DNA of 64,000 nucleotides from Phycisphaeraceae bacterium (GTDB lineage Bacteria; Planctomycetota; Phycisphaerae; Phycisphaerales; Phycisphaeraceae), in NCBI GenBank assembly GCA_040222855.1, contig JAVKCD010000025.1:558001-622000 (forward strand). The letters run 5' to 3'. Both the position numbers and the translations under genes were made by a program. Below are positions 26,599 to 32,877 of the stretch, one piece after another (positions within the stretch are counted from its first letter, which is position 1; each line of letters opens with the position of its first letter). The notes under the pieces are model-generated. The model did no database searches. It was not told the DNA's origin and saw only the letters and a program-made list of their open reading frames with translations.

Positions 26599-26629
26599 AA
26601 AACCCTGCGTAGCCTCGGCGAAGCAGGGC

Positions 26630-26672
26630 CGGGTGCCACAGGTCATCGAGCCAAAGGCGAGTGACCCGTGCC
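26630..26672. repeat. Palindromic element GGTCATCGAGCC-AAA-GGCGAGTGACC
   Basis: Two arms (26641-26652 and 26656-26666) can pair over most of their length with an AAA loop, flanked by GGGTGCCAC and GTGCCC. It resembles short intergenic palindromes I recall from planctomycete genomes; pairing is imperfect. Confidence 0.45.
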
Positions 26673-26769
26673 CGCCACCAAGAACCACCAAGCGTTCGCA
26701 CCCCACTCCTTGCCAAGCCAAAGACCTACCCACAAAATCACAAACCACCCTCACCATGGAGCCCACCCC

Positions 26770-27246
26770 ATGCCAAACACCCTCCAACTCCTCACCCTCC
26801 TCACCGCCTTCGCCACCGCCATCAACGCCGGCGTCTTCTTCGCCTTCTCCAACTTCATCATGGCCGCCCTCGCCCGCTCCCCCGAACCCGAAGCCACCCG
26901 CGCCATGCAGCACATCAACATCACCGTCCTCAACCCCGGCTTCTTCGCCTTCTTCTTCGGCGCCCCCCTCCTCTGCCTCGGCCTCCTCGCCACTGCCTGG
27001 CTCACCCGCCCCACCGACCACCTCCCCCTCATCACCGCCGCCTGCCTCCTCCACACCCTCGGCTGCTTCCTCGCCACCATCGCCTTCAACGTCCCCCTCA
27101 ACGAACGCCTCGCCAAACGCGACGCCGACGCCCCCGAAACCCTCACCCACTGGCGTCACTACCTCACCACTTGGACCCGCTGGAACCACCTCCGCACCAC
27201 TGCCTCCGCCCTCGCAACCCTCCTCCTCACCTACACCCTCATCTGA
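26770..27246 (+). CDS. DUF1772 family membrane protein
   Basis: The 158-residue protein has four membrane helices: LLTLLTAFATAINAGVFFAF, PGFFAFFFGAPLLCLGLLA, LPLITAACLLHTLGCFLAT and TTASALATLLLTYTLI. The conserved DUF1772 pattern FNVPLNERLAKRD and a following W-x-H-Y-L-T-T-W-T-R-W-N-H-L-R stretch are clear. DUF1772 includes anthrone-oxygenase-like proteins, but most bacterial members have no known function. Start ATG 26770 has GGAG nine bases upstream; the frame extends 34 codons further in repeat-derived sequence. It is a single gene bracketed by two copies of the same hairpin repeat (26542 and 27256), which may mean it was moved or duplicated as a unit. Confidence 0.85.
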   Translation: MPNTLQLLTLLTAFATAINAGVFFAFSNFIMAALARSPEPEATRAMQHINITVLNPGFFAFFFGAPLLCLGLLATAWLTRPTDHLPLITAACLLHTLGCFLATIAFNVPLNERLAKRDADAPETLTHWRHYLTTWTRWNHLRTTASALATLLLTYTLI

Positions 27247-27255
27247 TCCCCACCA

Positions 27256-27316
27256 CCAACAACCATTCCAAGCATGAAACGAGCCATAGGCGGAAGCATA
27301 TGGGCCCATCCCCTCG
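27256..27316 (+). repeat. Hairpin repeat, right copy (flanks shared with 26542-26598)
   Basis: ACCAACAACC, then CAAGCATGAAACGAG, a hairpin CCATAGGC-GGAA-GCATATGG (one mismatch) and CCATCCCCTC. Outer blocks match the copy at 26542 while the stem differs, as expected if structure rather than sequence is kept. Confidence 0.65.
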
Positions 27317-27380
27317 CAACCCCACCACCCCAACAAGCGCAACACCCACGCCGGTTGTCGCAACACCCCTCATCCTAAAG

Positions 27381-27403
27381 AGCCCACAGCGCAAGCCGTG
27401 ACT
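27381..27403. repeat. GCAA-loop palindrome
   Basis: CACAGC-GCAA-GCCGTG forms a stem with one mismatch, preceded by AGCC as in the element at 13982. Confidence 0.5.
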
Positions 27404-27429
27404 GCCGACCTCCAACCAACGCCGGGTGG

Positions 27430-27456
27430 CCGGGGTCCAGCGCAGCTGGCCCCCGG
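27430..27456. repeat. Twelve-base inverted repeat
   Basis: The 12-base arms 27430-27441 and 27445-27456 pair at 11 of 12 positions around a three-base loop (GCA). Confidence 0.7.
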
Positions 27457-27481
27457 AACCATCAACCTCACCCCACCCCAA

Positions 27482-27510
27482 CGAGCCCCCGACGGAAGTC
27501 GGGGGGGGCC
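27482..27510. repeat. GGAA-loop palindrome
   Basis: CGAG then CCCCCGAC (27486-27493), loop GGAA, then GTCGGGGG (27498-27505) and more G. Same layout as the element at 13982, with the sequence of the stem changed on both arms. Confidence 0.7.
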
Positions 27511-27585
27511 TGCGTGGTACGTGCTCAAATCCTTAGAGATTTGGATTACTGACAAAAGAGCATCGTCATGAAATTCTGATGACAA

Positions 27586-28359
27586 CTACTGAGCGTTGGT
27601 TGTCTCAATGCGAGCAATCAGAAGGTCGACTTCCTCTTCCGTCATGACCCAGCCGAGCGCCATCGTCCGGTTGATCGATGTGTAGATCTCAGATGACCAC
27701 ATGAGTTCTCCATCGATCCAAACACCCGTACGTTTGCCAATGTTCGCCGAAGTTAGCTCATGCAGCCTGTCCCCGGAAGCCTCCGTCAGCATCAGCGATA
27801 CAGCAGGTCCACCCAGACGATTCTGTGTAGGGGACGCATCAAGAACGTCCCTATGGGTGAGGATCGCTTCCTCTCCAATATCAAAACCATCAACAAGTCT
27901 GATCTCAAGATCAATCGGGAGAATCTCCTGGGGTTCTGCCCATGTTGAAGATGGTGAAACAGGCATCAGAGAATAGTCAGCTTCAAACTCCAACGCGATC
28001 GGATTTGCTGCCAGCAAGGCAACGAGAACAAACGCACCGACTCGGAACTTTCCTGATCGATCACGCAGCAACCTAAGGATGCCGAACGACACGCCTACAG
28101 CAAACAACGCAGCAGCAGTTGTATGGATCCCATAGCCAAAGACGTACCACAGATACCATGGCAAGTAATCAAGCGTGATGAGGAGGTCAAGGACATCCAG
28201 CAAGAACTGGGCAAGGCGGAAACCGGCGACTGCAGCTGCAGCGGCAATGAGTAGCGTCAACAACTGCGAATTATCTTGGCGGTGACTGCCGACAGCATCA
28301 CTTGGTAATGACTTGCTGTTCAACCGAAGAACCCCGTTCTGATTTGCGCCCAGCGGCAA
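27586..28359 (-). CDS. Membrane protein with SecD-P1-head-like domain
   Basis: The protein (up to 257 residues) has three N-terminal membrane helices (LLTLLIAAAAAVAGF, YVFGYGIHTTAAALFAVGVSFG, GAFVLVALLAANPIAL) and a soluble C-terminal half. The stretch GGPAVSLMLTEASGDRLHEL with TSANIGKRTGVWIDGELMWS resembles the head part of the SecD P1 domain, where SecD has V-x-F-x-L-x-x-x-G-A-x-x-F-x-x-x-T then A-N-x-G-K-R-x-A-I-V-L-D. It is not SecD itself: the long membrane part is absent. The frame has no ATG or GTG; TTG 28359 is the only usual start, and TTG 28323 is another. Codon use is lower in GC than its neighbours. Function unknown. Confidence 0.65.
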   Translation of the reverse strand: MPLGANQNGVLRLNSKSLPSDAVGSHRQDNSQLLTLLIAAAAAVAGFRLAQFLLDVLDLLITLDYLPWYLWYVFGYGIHTTAAALFAVGVSFGILRLLRDRSGKFRVGAFVLVALLAANPIALEFEADYSLMPVSPSSTWAEPQEILPIDLEIRLVDGFDIGEEAILTHRDVLDASPTQNRLGGPAVSLMLTEASGDRLHELTSANIGKRTGVWIDGELMWSSEIYTSINRTMALGWVMTEEEVDLLIARIETTNAQ

Positions 28360-28426
28360 GACTGGACTGACGTTTGCAAAGCACCTGAGCCGAGAGAACT
28401 GAATCTAAGCTGCTAACGCCGCCCCC

Positions 28427-29020
28427 TCACACCCCAACCCGCTCCACACCCTCACGCCCCTCCACCGAAACCCTCACCGGCTGCGCCCGCACCTCATGCG
28501 TCGGCGACACCGCAATATTCAACGGCAACCGCTTCCCATCCTTGTCCCGCGGAATCTCATCGTTATCAATGATCCGCTGGATCGCCATGATCCCCTCGAT
28601 CAGCGTCTCCGGCCGAGGCGGACACCCAGGCACATAAACATCCACCGGGATGTACTGATCAATCCCCTGCACCACCGCATACGTATCAAAAATCCCACCC
28701 GTCGAAGCACACGCCCCCATCGAGATCACCCACTTCGGCTCACACATCTGCTGATAGATCCGCTGCAGCACCGGCAGAATCTTCACCGGCACCCGACCCG
28801 CCACCAGCATCAGGTCCGCCTGCCGCGGACTGAACCGCATAACCTCCGCGCCGAACCGCGCCAGATCGTAACGACTCGACGCCGCCGCCATCAGCTCGAT
28901 CCCGCAGCAAGCCGTCGCAAACGGCATCGGCCACACCGAACTCCGACGCGACCAGTTCACCACCTTCTGCAGCTGCGTCGTCAAAAACGTGTCGGCGGGC
29001 AAAGCGGATTCAATTCCCAT
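28427..29020 (-). CDS. nuoB: NADH-quinone oxidoreductase subunit B
   Basis: NuoB carries the last iron-sulfur cluster (N2) of complex I next to the quinone site. The Cys-Cys ligand pair is in [22 protein letters not shown], the third in [20 protein letters not shown], and the fourth in [18 protein letters not shown]. The region [20 protein letters not shown] is also standard. Length (197 residues from ATG 29020) is normal, with a short variable C-terminus. GAGG lies nine bases before this start; an ATG-like frame extends eight codons upstream. Neither nuoA nor nuoC is adjacent: the next gene downstream is the SecD-like protein and the upstream one is divergent. So it is an isolated nuo gene. 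Confidence 0.95.
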   Translation of the reverse strand: MGIESALPADTFLTTQLQKVVNWSRRSSVWPMPFATACCGIELMAAASSRYDLARFGAEVMRFSPRQADLMLVAGRVPVKILPVLQRIYQQMCEPKWVISMGACASTGGIFDTYAVVQGIDQYIPVDVYVPGCPPRPETLIEGIMAIQRIIDNDEIPRDKDGKRLPLNIAVSPTHEVRAQPVRVSVEGREGVERVGV

Positions 29021-29273
29021 GCAAACATCCTCTGGAGTGATCAAAAAAGTCTAGGCGGGCCCCACACCCCCGACCGCCAACTCCCCCCGACACTACTCTA
29101 TCGGAAAACCACACCCCCCTACACCGATCCGGACCGCTCCCGTGCGCACCAAAGCGGTCTGCCACACCCAGACAGGCCGCACCACCCGAAACCACCGCCG
29201 AACCCTTAAACCGCGATCATGCGCACATTCGGTTGTCAAAAACACCCCGCAAACCACGTTTGATTGACGAGTC

Positions 29274-29942
29274 ATGCCAGAAAACAACCTCGAACTGCTC
29301 CGTTTCACCCTCGGAGCGTGGCAAACCAACTGCTACGTCCTCGCCGCCCACCCCGACCCCGGCAGCCCCTGCTGGATCATCGACACCGGCTTCGACCCCG
29401 ATGAAATGCTCGACGCCATCGACGACAAAGGCTGGATCCCCTCCCGCATCCTCCTTACCCATGCCCACGTCGACCACATCGCCGGCCTCGGCCGCACCCG
29501 CGAACGCTTCCCCGATATCCCCGTCGCACTCCACGCCGACGAACGCAACTTCCTCGACCGACCCGACTTAAACCTCTCCGCCATGCTCCCCACACCCATC
29601 ACCTGGCCCCCCGCCGAGGACACCCTCCACCACGAGGACACCCTCACCCTCGCCGATGGCCTCCACTTCCAGGTCCGCCACGTCCCCGGCCACTCCCCAG
29701 GCGGGGTCTGCTTCTACCAGCCCGATTCCGCCCTCGCCATCGTCGGCGACGCCCTCTTCGCCGGCTCCATCGGCCGCCACGACTTCCCCACTTCCGACGG
29801 CCCTCTACTCCTTAAATCCATCGCAGAACAGATCTTAACACTCCCCGACGAAACCGTCATCTTCCCCGGACACGGCCCCGAATCCACCATCGCCCGCGAA
29901 AAACAGACCAACCCCTACGTCGGCTCCAACCCCTCAGCCTGA
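29274..29942 (+). CDS. MBL-fold metallohydrolase (glyoxalase II-like)
   Basis: The metal-binding signature is LLTHAHVDHIAGLGRTRERF (H63-x-H65-x-D67-H68), with further ligands in VRHVPGHSPGGVCFYQPD, AIVGDALFAGSIGRHDFP and the terminal VIFPGHGPESTIAREKQTNP. These are the marks of the YcbL/glyoxalase-II-like group of about 210 residues, which hydrolyse thioesters such as S-lactoylglutathione; the substrate here is not proven. No strong ribosome binding site precedes ATG 29274. The 3' end overlaps the end of the convergent Gfo/Idh gene by 28 bases. Confidence 0.92.
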   Translation: MPENNLELLRFTLGAWQTNCYVLAAHPDPGSPCWIIDTGFDPDEMLDAIDDKGWIPSRILLTHAHVDHIAGLGRTRERFPDIPVALHADERNFLDRPDLNLSAMLPTPITWPPAEDTLHHEDTLTLADGLHFQVRHVPGHSPGGVCFYQPDSALAIVGDALFAGSIGRHDFPTSDGPLLLKSIAEQILTLPDETVIFPGHGPESTIAREKQTNPYVGSNPSA

Positions 29943-30931
29943 TCCGCCTCGACCGCAAGTCCTGATTCCGCAGAGGCATAGATCATCTCCATCAGCATCG
30001 AGTGCACCAGCCCATTCCGCGGACTCGTCAGCGGCTCCGCCTCCCCCCGGATCACCTCGATCAGATGATCGATCGGCTGTAGCGCCCCCCCCGCCACCGC
30101 CGGGTACTTCACCTCCGCCGGACCGTCCCACACCCGGATCCAGTTCCCGTTCCACCCGTCAATCTCGATCCGCCCCCGCTCAAAACAGAACACCATGAAG
30201 CTGCCAAACCCCGAAGCCGAGTCCCCGGCAAGGGTTATGTTCGCCGTCACATCCTCACCAAACCGCGCCAGGATCGACGCGTTGATCTCCACCGGCCCGC
30301 CCAGCTCATCCAGCCACGCCAGCACCCGCGTCGGCAGCCGGTCAATCGCCCAGCACACCGAGTTCAGCGGGTGTGCGCCCGAGTCGTACGCGAACCCCCC
30401 ACCCGACAACGACACATCCTCACGCCAAGTCCCTTTCACAAACGGCCGCCACCCCTGGCTGATGTACCCCGACACCATCTGCAGCCGCCCAAAACGCTCC
30501 TCCCGGATAACCTCCCGCAGATAACGGAACTCCGGCGAATAAGGCGAGTTGTAAGCCACCAGCACGTGCTTCTTCGACGCCTCCGCCAGCTCGATCATCC
30601 GCCGCGCCCCCGCCACCGTCGTCACCATCGGCTTCTCCACCATAATGTGCAGATCAGCCTCCAACGCCTTGGCGATGTGCTCATCGTGCATCGTGTGCGG
30701 CGTCGCGATCACCACCGCGTCAATTCCCCCGTGCGCATACAGTTCATCCATCGACGCGTACCGCGCAACACCCGATGGCGTGACCTTCTCACTCTCCAGC
30801 AACACGTCAATGTTGGCCGCATTCGGATCGGCAAAGGCGACCGCCACCGCGTCATCACGCCGGAGCAGCCCGCTGAGGTGCTTACGCTGAATCCGCCCGC
30901 AACCGAGGAAGCCGATCCGGAGCTGGTTCAT
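29915..30931 (-). CDS. Gfo/Idh/MocA family oxidoreductase
   Basis: The 338-residue protein has the N-terminal NAD(P) Rossmann fold (RIGFLGCGRIQRKHLSGLL) and the family signatures VVIATPHTMHDEHIAKAL and EADLHIMVEKPMVTTVAGAR. The C-terminal half has VSGYISQGWRPFVKGTWRED and YDSGAHPLNSVCWAID, with the catalytic-type D-x-G-x-H pattern. The family acts on sugars, inositols and related polyols; planctomycetes have many paralogs, so the substrate cannot be stated. It is divergent from the thioesterase gene with 91 bases between starts. The LacI-type gene nearby could control it, but this is only proximity. Confidence 0.9.
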   Translation of the reverse strand: MNQLRIGFLGCGRIQRKHLSGLLRRDDAVAVAFADPNAANIDVLLESEKVTPSGVARYASMDELYAHGGIDAVVIATPHTMHDEHIAKALEADLHIMVEKPMVTTVAGARRMIELAEASKKHVLVAYNSPYSPEFRYLREVIREERFGRLQMVSGYISQGWRPFVKGTWREDVSLSGGGFAYDSGAHPLNSVCWAIDRLPTRVLAWLDELGGPVEINASILARFGEDVTANITLAGDSASGFGSFMVFCFERGRIEIDGWNGNWIRVWDGPAEVKYPAVAGGALQPIDHLIEVIRGEAEPLTSPRNGLVHSMLMEMIYASAESGLAVEADQAEGLEPT

Positions 30932-31330
30932 AACGTGATCTCCTGGAGTTCAACCTTGAAGTGGCGTCCCGGGGCACGGTCGCTAGCCTACGGCGTCATC
31001 CAGATTCTAATAAGGCAGCAGCATGAAGCATCCTGAAGCGGGTAAGCCCGTAAGCCTGACCATTGACGTGCAGGTTCGTTACAACGAGTGCGACCCTCAG
31101 GGCGTTGCCCACCACGCCTCCTACCCCATCTGGCTCGAAATCTCCCGGACCGACCTGCTCCGGGCTCAGGGCATGGCCTACAAGGACCTCGAAGCCCAGG
31201 GCATCCTCTTCGTCGTCGCGCGGATGAACCTCCGCTACCAGCGACCCGCCCGCTACGACGATGTCCTGTCGATTGATGTGACACTCGAACCCTCTGGCGG
31301 GGTCAAGCTGGTGCATGGGTATGTGATCCG
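30932..31330. other. Switch point of strand composition (candidate replication origin region)
   Basis: Left of this stretch the plus strand is C-rich in genes of both directions; right of it the plus strand is G-rich. The change falls between the Gfo/Idh gene and the second half of the thioesterase gene (third codon bases shift from C to G around 31260-31320). C-rich to G-rich going 5' to 3' is the sign of an origin under the usual leading-strand rule. I see no DnaA-box cluster or AT-rich unwinding element here, so this is a positional signal only. Confidence 0.5.
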
Positions 31331-31433
31331 TCGCGGAGACGAGGTGGTGGCCACAGCGGAAACCACGCTGGCGTGCATCGACCAGGCCGGGAAGCTGAGG
31401 CCCGTGCCGAAGGGATTGCTGGGAGAGGATTAA
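31023..31433 (+). CDS. Acyl-CoA thioesterase (YbgC/FadM, hot-dog fold)
   Basis: The 136-residue protein is a single hot-dog domain of the 4-hydroxybenzoyl-CoA thioesterase type. The signature is VRYNECDPQGVAHHASYPIW with the catalytic Asp in D-P-Q-G-V, then LEISRTDLLRAQGMAYKDLE, MNLRYQRPARYDDVLSIDV and TAETTLACIDQAGKLRPVP. It hydrolyses acyl-CoA or acyl-ACP; YbgC relatives work with the Tol-Pal region, but no tol genes are here. TAAGG before ATG 31023 serves as ribosome site. The strand-composition switch passes through this gene. Confidence 0.9.
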   Translation: MKHPEAGKPVSLTIDVQVRYNECDPQGVAHHASYPIWLEISRTDLLRAQGMAYKDLEAQGILFVVARMNLRYQRPARYDDVLSIDVTLEPSGGVKLVHGYVIRRGDEVVATAETTLACIDQAGKLRPVPKGLLGED

Positions 31434-31447
31434 GCCGGCGCGCGGGG

Positions 31448-31488
31448 AGGCCCCCGTCAGCGGAAACAACATGGCCAGACGGGGGCCT
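31448..31488. repeat. Perfect 11-base inverted repeat between convergent genes
   Basis: AGGCCCCCGTC (31448-31458) pairs with GACGGGGGCCT (31478-31488), with a 19-base loop. No T-run follows on either strand. It sits between the ends of the thioesterase and LacI genes and may act as a bidirectional terminator. Confidence 0.6.
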
Positions 31489-31512
31489 CGTGGGTGGTCG
31501 CGATCTTTAATT

Positions 31513-32529
31513 CTATGCCGAGGCCCGAGACACCATCCGGGATTCCACAGTCAGCACCGTGTCGTGCGTCAGCGGCTGGTTGTCCTCGATCGCAGTGATC
31601 AGGTGATCGACCGCCATCAGGCCCATGTGTCGCTCCTGGAGATCGACCGTGGTCAGGGCGGGGGCGGTCAGCTCGGCGATCGGCAGATTGCCGTAGCCGA
31701 CAACAGCGACCTCGCGGGGGATCTTCCACCCGCCTCGTTGGAGCATCTGGACGATGCGCGCGGCCCAGATGTCGTCGTAAGCGATGATCGCATCAACCCC
31801 CGCTTCGAGGACCAGCCGGTCAATCGCGGACTGGGTGTCTGTGCTGTCTGGCCAGGGGTCTGCCGAGCGCGGGAGCCGGACCGTGAACTCATCATTGCGT
31901 GACCAGCCGAGGTCTTCGGTGGCGAGATCGACGCCAAGGATGCGGTCATCGAGCCCGTGCTCGTGGCCGACGGGGAGGATCATGCCGATGCGTTGACGAC
32001 CGGTGTCGGCGAGATAATGAACAACGGAGCGCATCGCGGCGCGATGATCGGGACCGATCCGCGTGTGGCCGGCGTTTGGCGATCCGATGGTGACGACGCG
32101 GCGGAAGCGTTCGAGCTGCTCGCCGAGGTTGTCGGCGTGGCCGAGCATCCCACGTGCAAAGCAGATCACGCCATCGAGGTCATAAGGTTCGAGCTGCGCG
32201 AGCGCATTGGCCAGCGCGTCCTCAGCGGAAGGCACCGTGTTGACGATCATCTGGTAGCCACGCATCCGCGCCGTGGTCAGCGCCGCCTGGATGATCGGCC
32301 CGTGGACAGGGATGGCCCCTGCGGGCAGGAGCAGGCCGAGCAGGCGCGTGGACTTCCCAGCGAGGTGGCGTGCGGCGAGGTTGGGCCGGTAGTCCAGGTC
32401 GCGGATGGACTGAGCGATCCGCGTCCTACGCTCTGCGGAGACGAGGTGAAGGTTCTTCTGGTTGAGCACGAACGAGACCTGTGTCTTGGAGACGCCTGCG
32501 TGACGGGCTACATCAGCGAGAGTGACCAT
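31513..32529 (-). CDS. LacI family transcriptional regulator
   Basis: The 338-residue protein begins with the LacI helix-turn-helix (VTLADVARHAGVSKTQVSFV, then LNQKN and RTRIAQSIRDLDYRPNLAAR) and hinge, followed by a periplasmic-binding-like effector domain (STRLLGLLLPAGAIPVHGPI, GVICFARGM, RRVVTIGSPN, AIIAYDDIWAARIVQMLQRG, REVAVVGYGNLPIAELTAPA, LTTVDLQERHMGLMAVDHLI). It likely represses sugar-use genes until a sugar-like effector binds. ATG 32529 follows an AAAGGG stretch; the frame extends 20 codons further. I find no clear operator palindrome upstream. Targets are unknown; the Gfo/Idh gene 0.6 kb away is one possibility. Confidence 0.93.
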   Translation of the reverse strand: MVTLADVARHAGVSKTQVSFVLNQKNLHLVSAERRTRIAQSIRDLDYRPNLAARHLAGKSTRLLGLLLPAGAIPVHGPIIQAALTTARMRGYQMIVNTVPSAEDALANALAQLEPYDLDGVICFARGMLGHADNLGEQLERFRRVVTIGSPNAGHTRIGPDHRAAMRSVVHYLADTGRQRIGMILPVGHEHGLDDRILGVDLATEDLGWSRNDEFTVRLPRSADPWPDSTDTQSAIDRLVLEAGVDAIIAYDDIWAARIVQMLQRGGWKIPREVAVVGYGNLPIAELTAPALTTVDLQERHMGLMAVDHLITAIEDNQPLTHDTVLTVESRMVSRASA

Positions 32530-32877
32530 GATTCGCCCTTTCCGGCCCGCCTCGTTGAGGGGATGTGCGGGCCTATGTGATCGATCCACCCGAGTCCGCC
32601 GGCCTCCGCCCGGCGTCGGGCCTCGGGGTTTCCCTTAGCCCGCCCTACATGACGTTACGCCTGCCAATGACAAAAGCGGCGCAGAATCGTGGCTGAATGC
32701 GCAAGTTTATCTCTGCGAGCCCAAATTCCCCAGACTTACATAAGTTGAGCACCGCTTACAGGTTAGGTTTCGTGGGCCTGGCTGATTGTGGGCGCAGGGA
32801 CAAAATGCCCTGGCAGAGGGCGGCTCGCTTGGGAGCAGGGATGATCCGTGGCTTGGATGCTGATGGCGACGAGCGAT
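32530..32877. other. Gene-free stretch upstream of lacI-type gene
   Basis: These 348 bases hold the promoter region of the LacI-type gene and the sequence after the retropepsin-like gene. I see no convincing -35/-10 pair, terminator or operator. A plus-strand frame from 32697 to 33011 exists but overlaps the neighbouring gene and has no coding look. Confidence 0.4.

Larger units (their letters stand above)
26389..26769. other. Gene-free stretch with repeat elements
   Basis: The 380 bases between the C39-like gene and the DUF1772 gene carry no supported gene. The left part (26389-26540) is C-rich plain sequence. From 26542 it holds a hairpin repeat with flanks found again at 27256, then an inverted repeat CCCTGC/GCAGGG (26603-26627 region) and a GGTCA/TGACC palindrome. 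Confidence 0.6.
27247..27585. other. Gene-free stretch packed with hairpins
   Basis: No supported gene lies in these 338 bases. They hold four separate palindromes (27256-27316, 27381-27403, 27430-27456, 27482-27510) with GGAA, GCAA or GCA loops, spaced 25 to 65 bases apart. The last 75 bases before the next gene's stop look plain. Confidence 0.7.

Noticed and set aside
29021-29273. Possible promoter with TTGTCA upstream of the MBL hydrolase gene
   Set aside because: The only -10-like match lies 20 bases away, too far for a standard spacer.
30996-31472. Minus-strand frame opposite the thioesterase
   Set aside because: The thioesterase on the plus strand has full hot-dog motifs; the opposite frame shows none.
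31448-31488. Inverted repeat considered as a dif-like or origin element
   Set aside because: The arms are G/C runs with a 19-base loop between convergent genes, most simply a transcription-end hairpin; no dif-like AT core is present.
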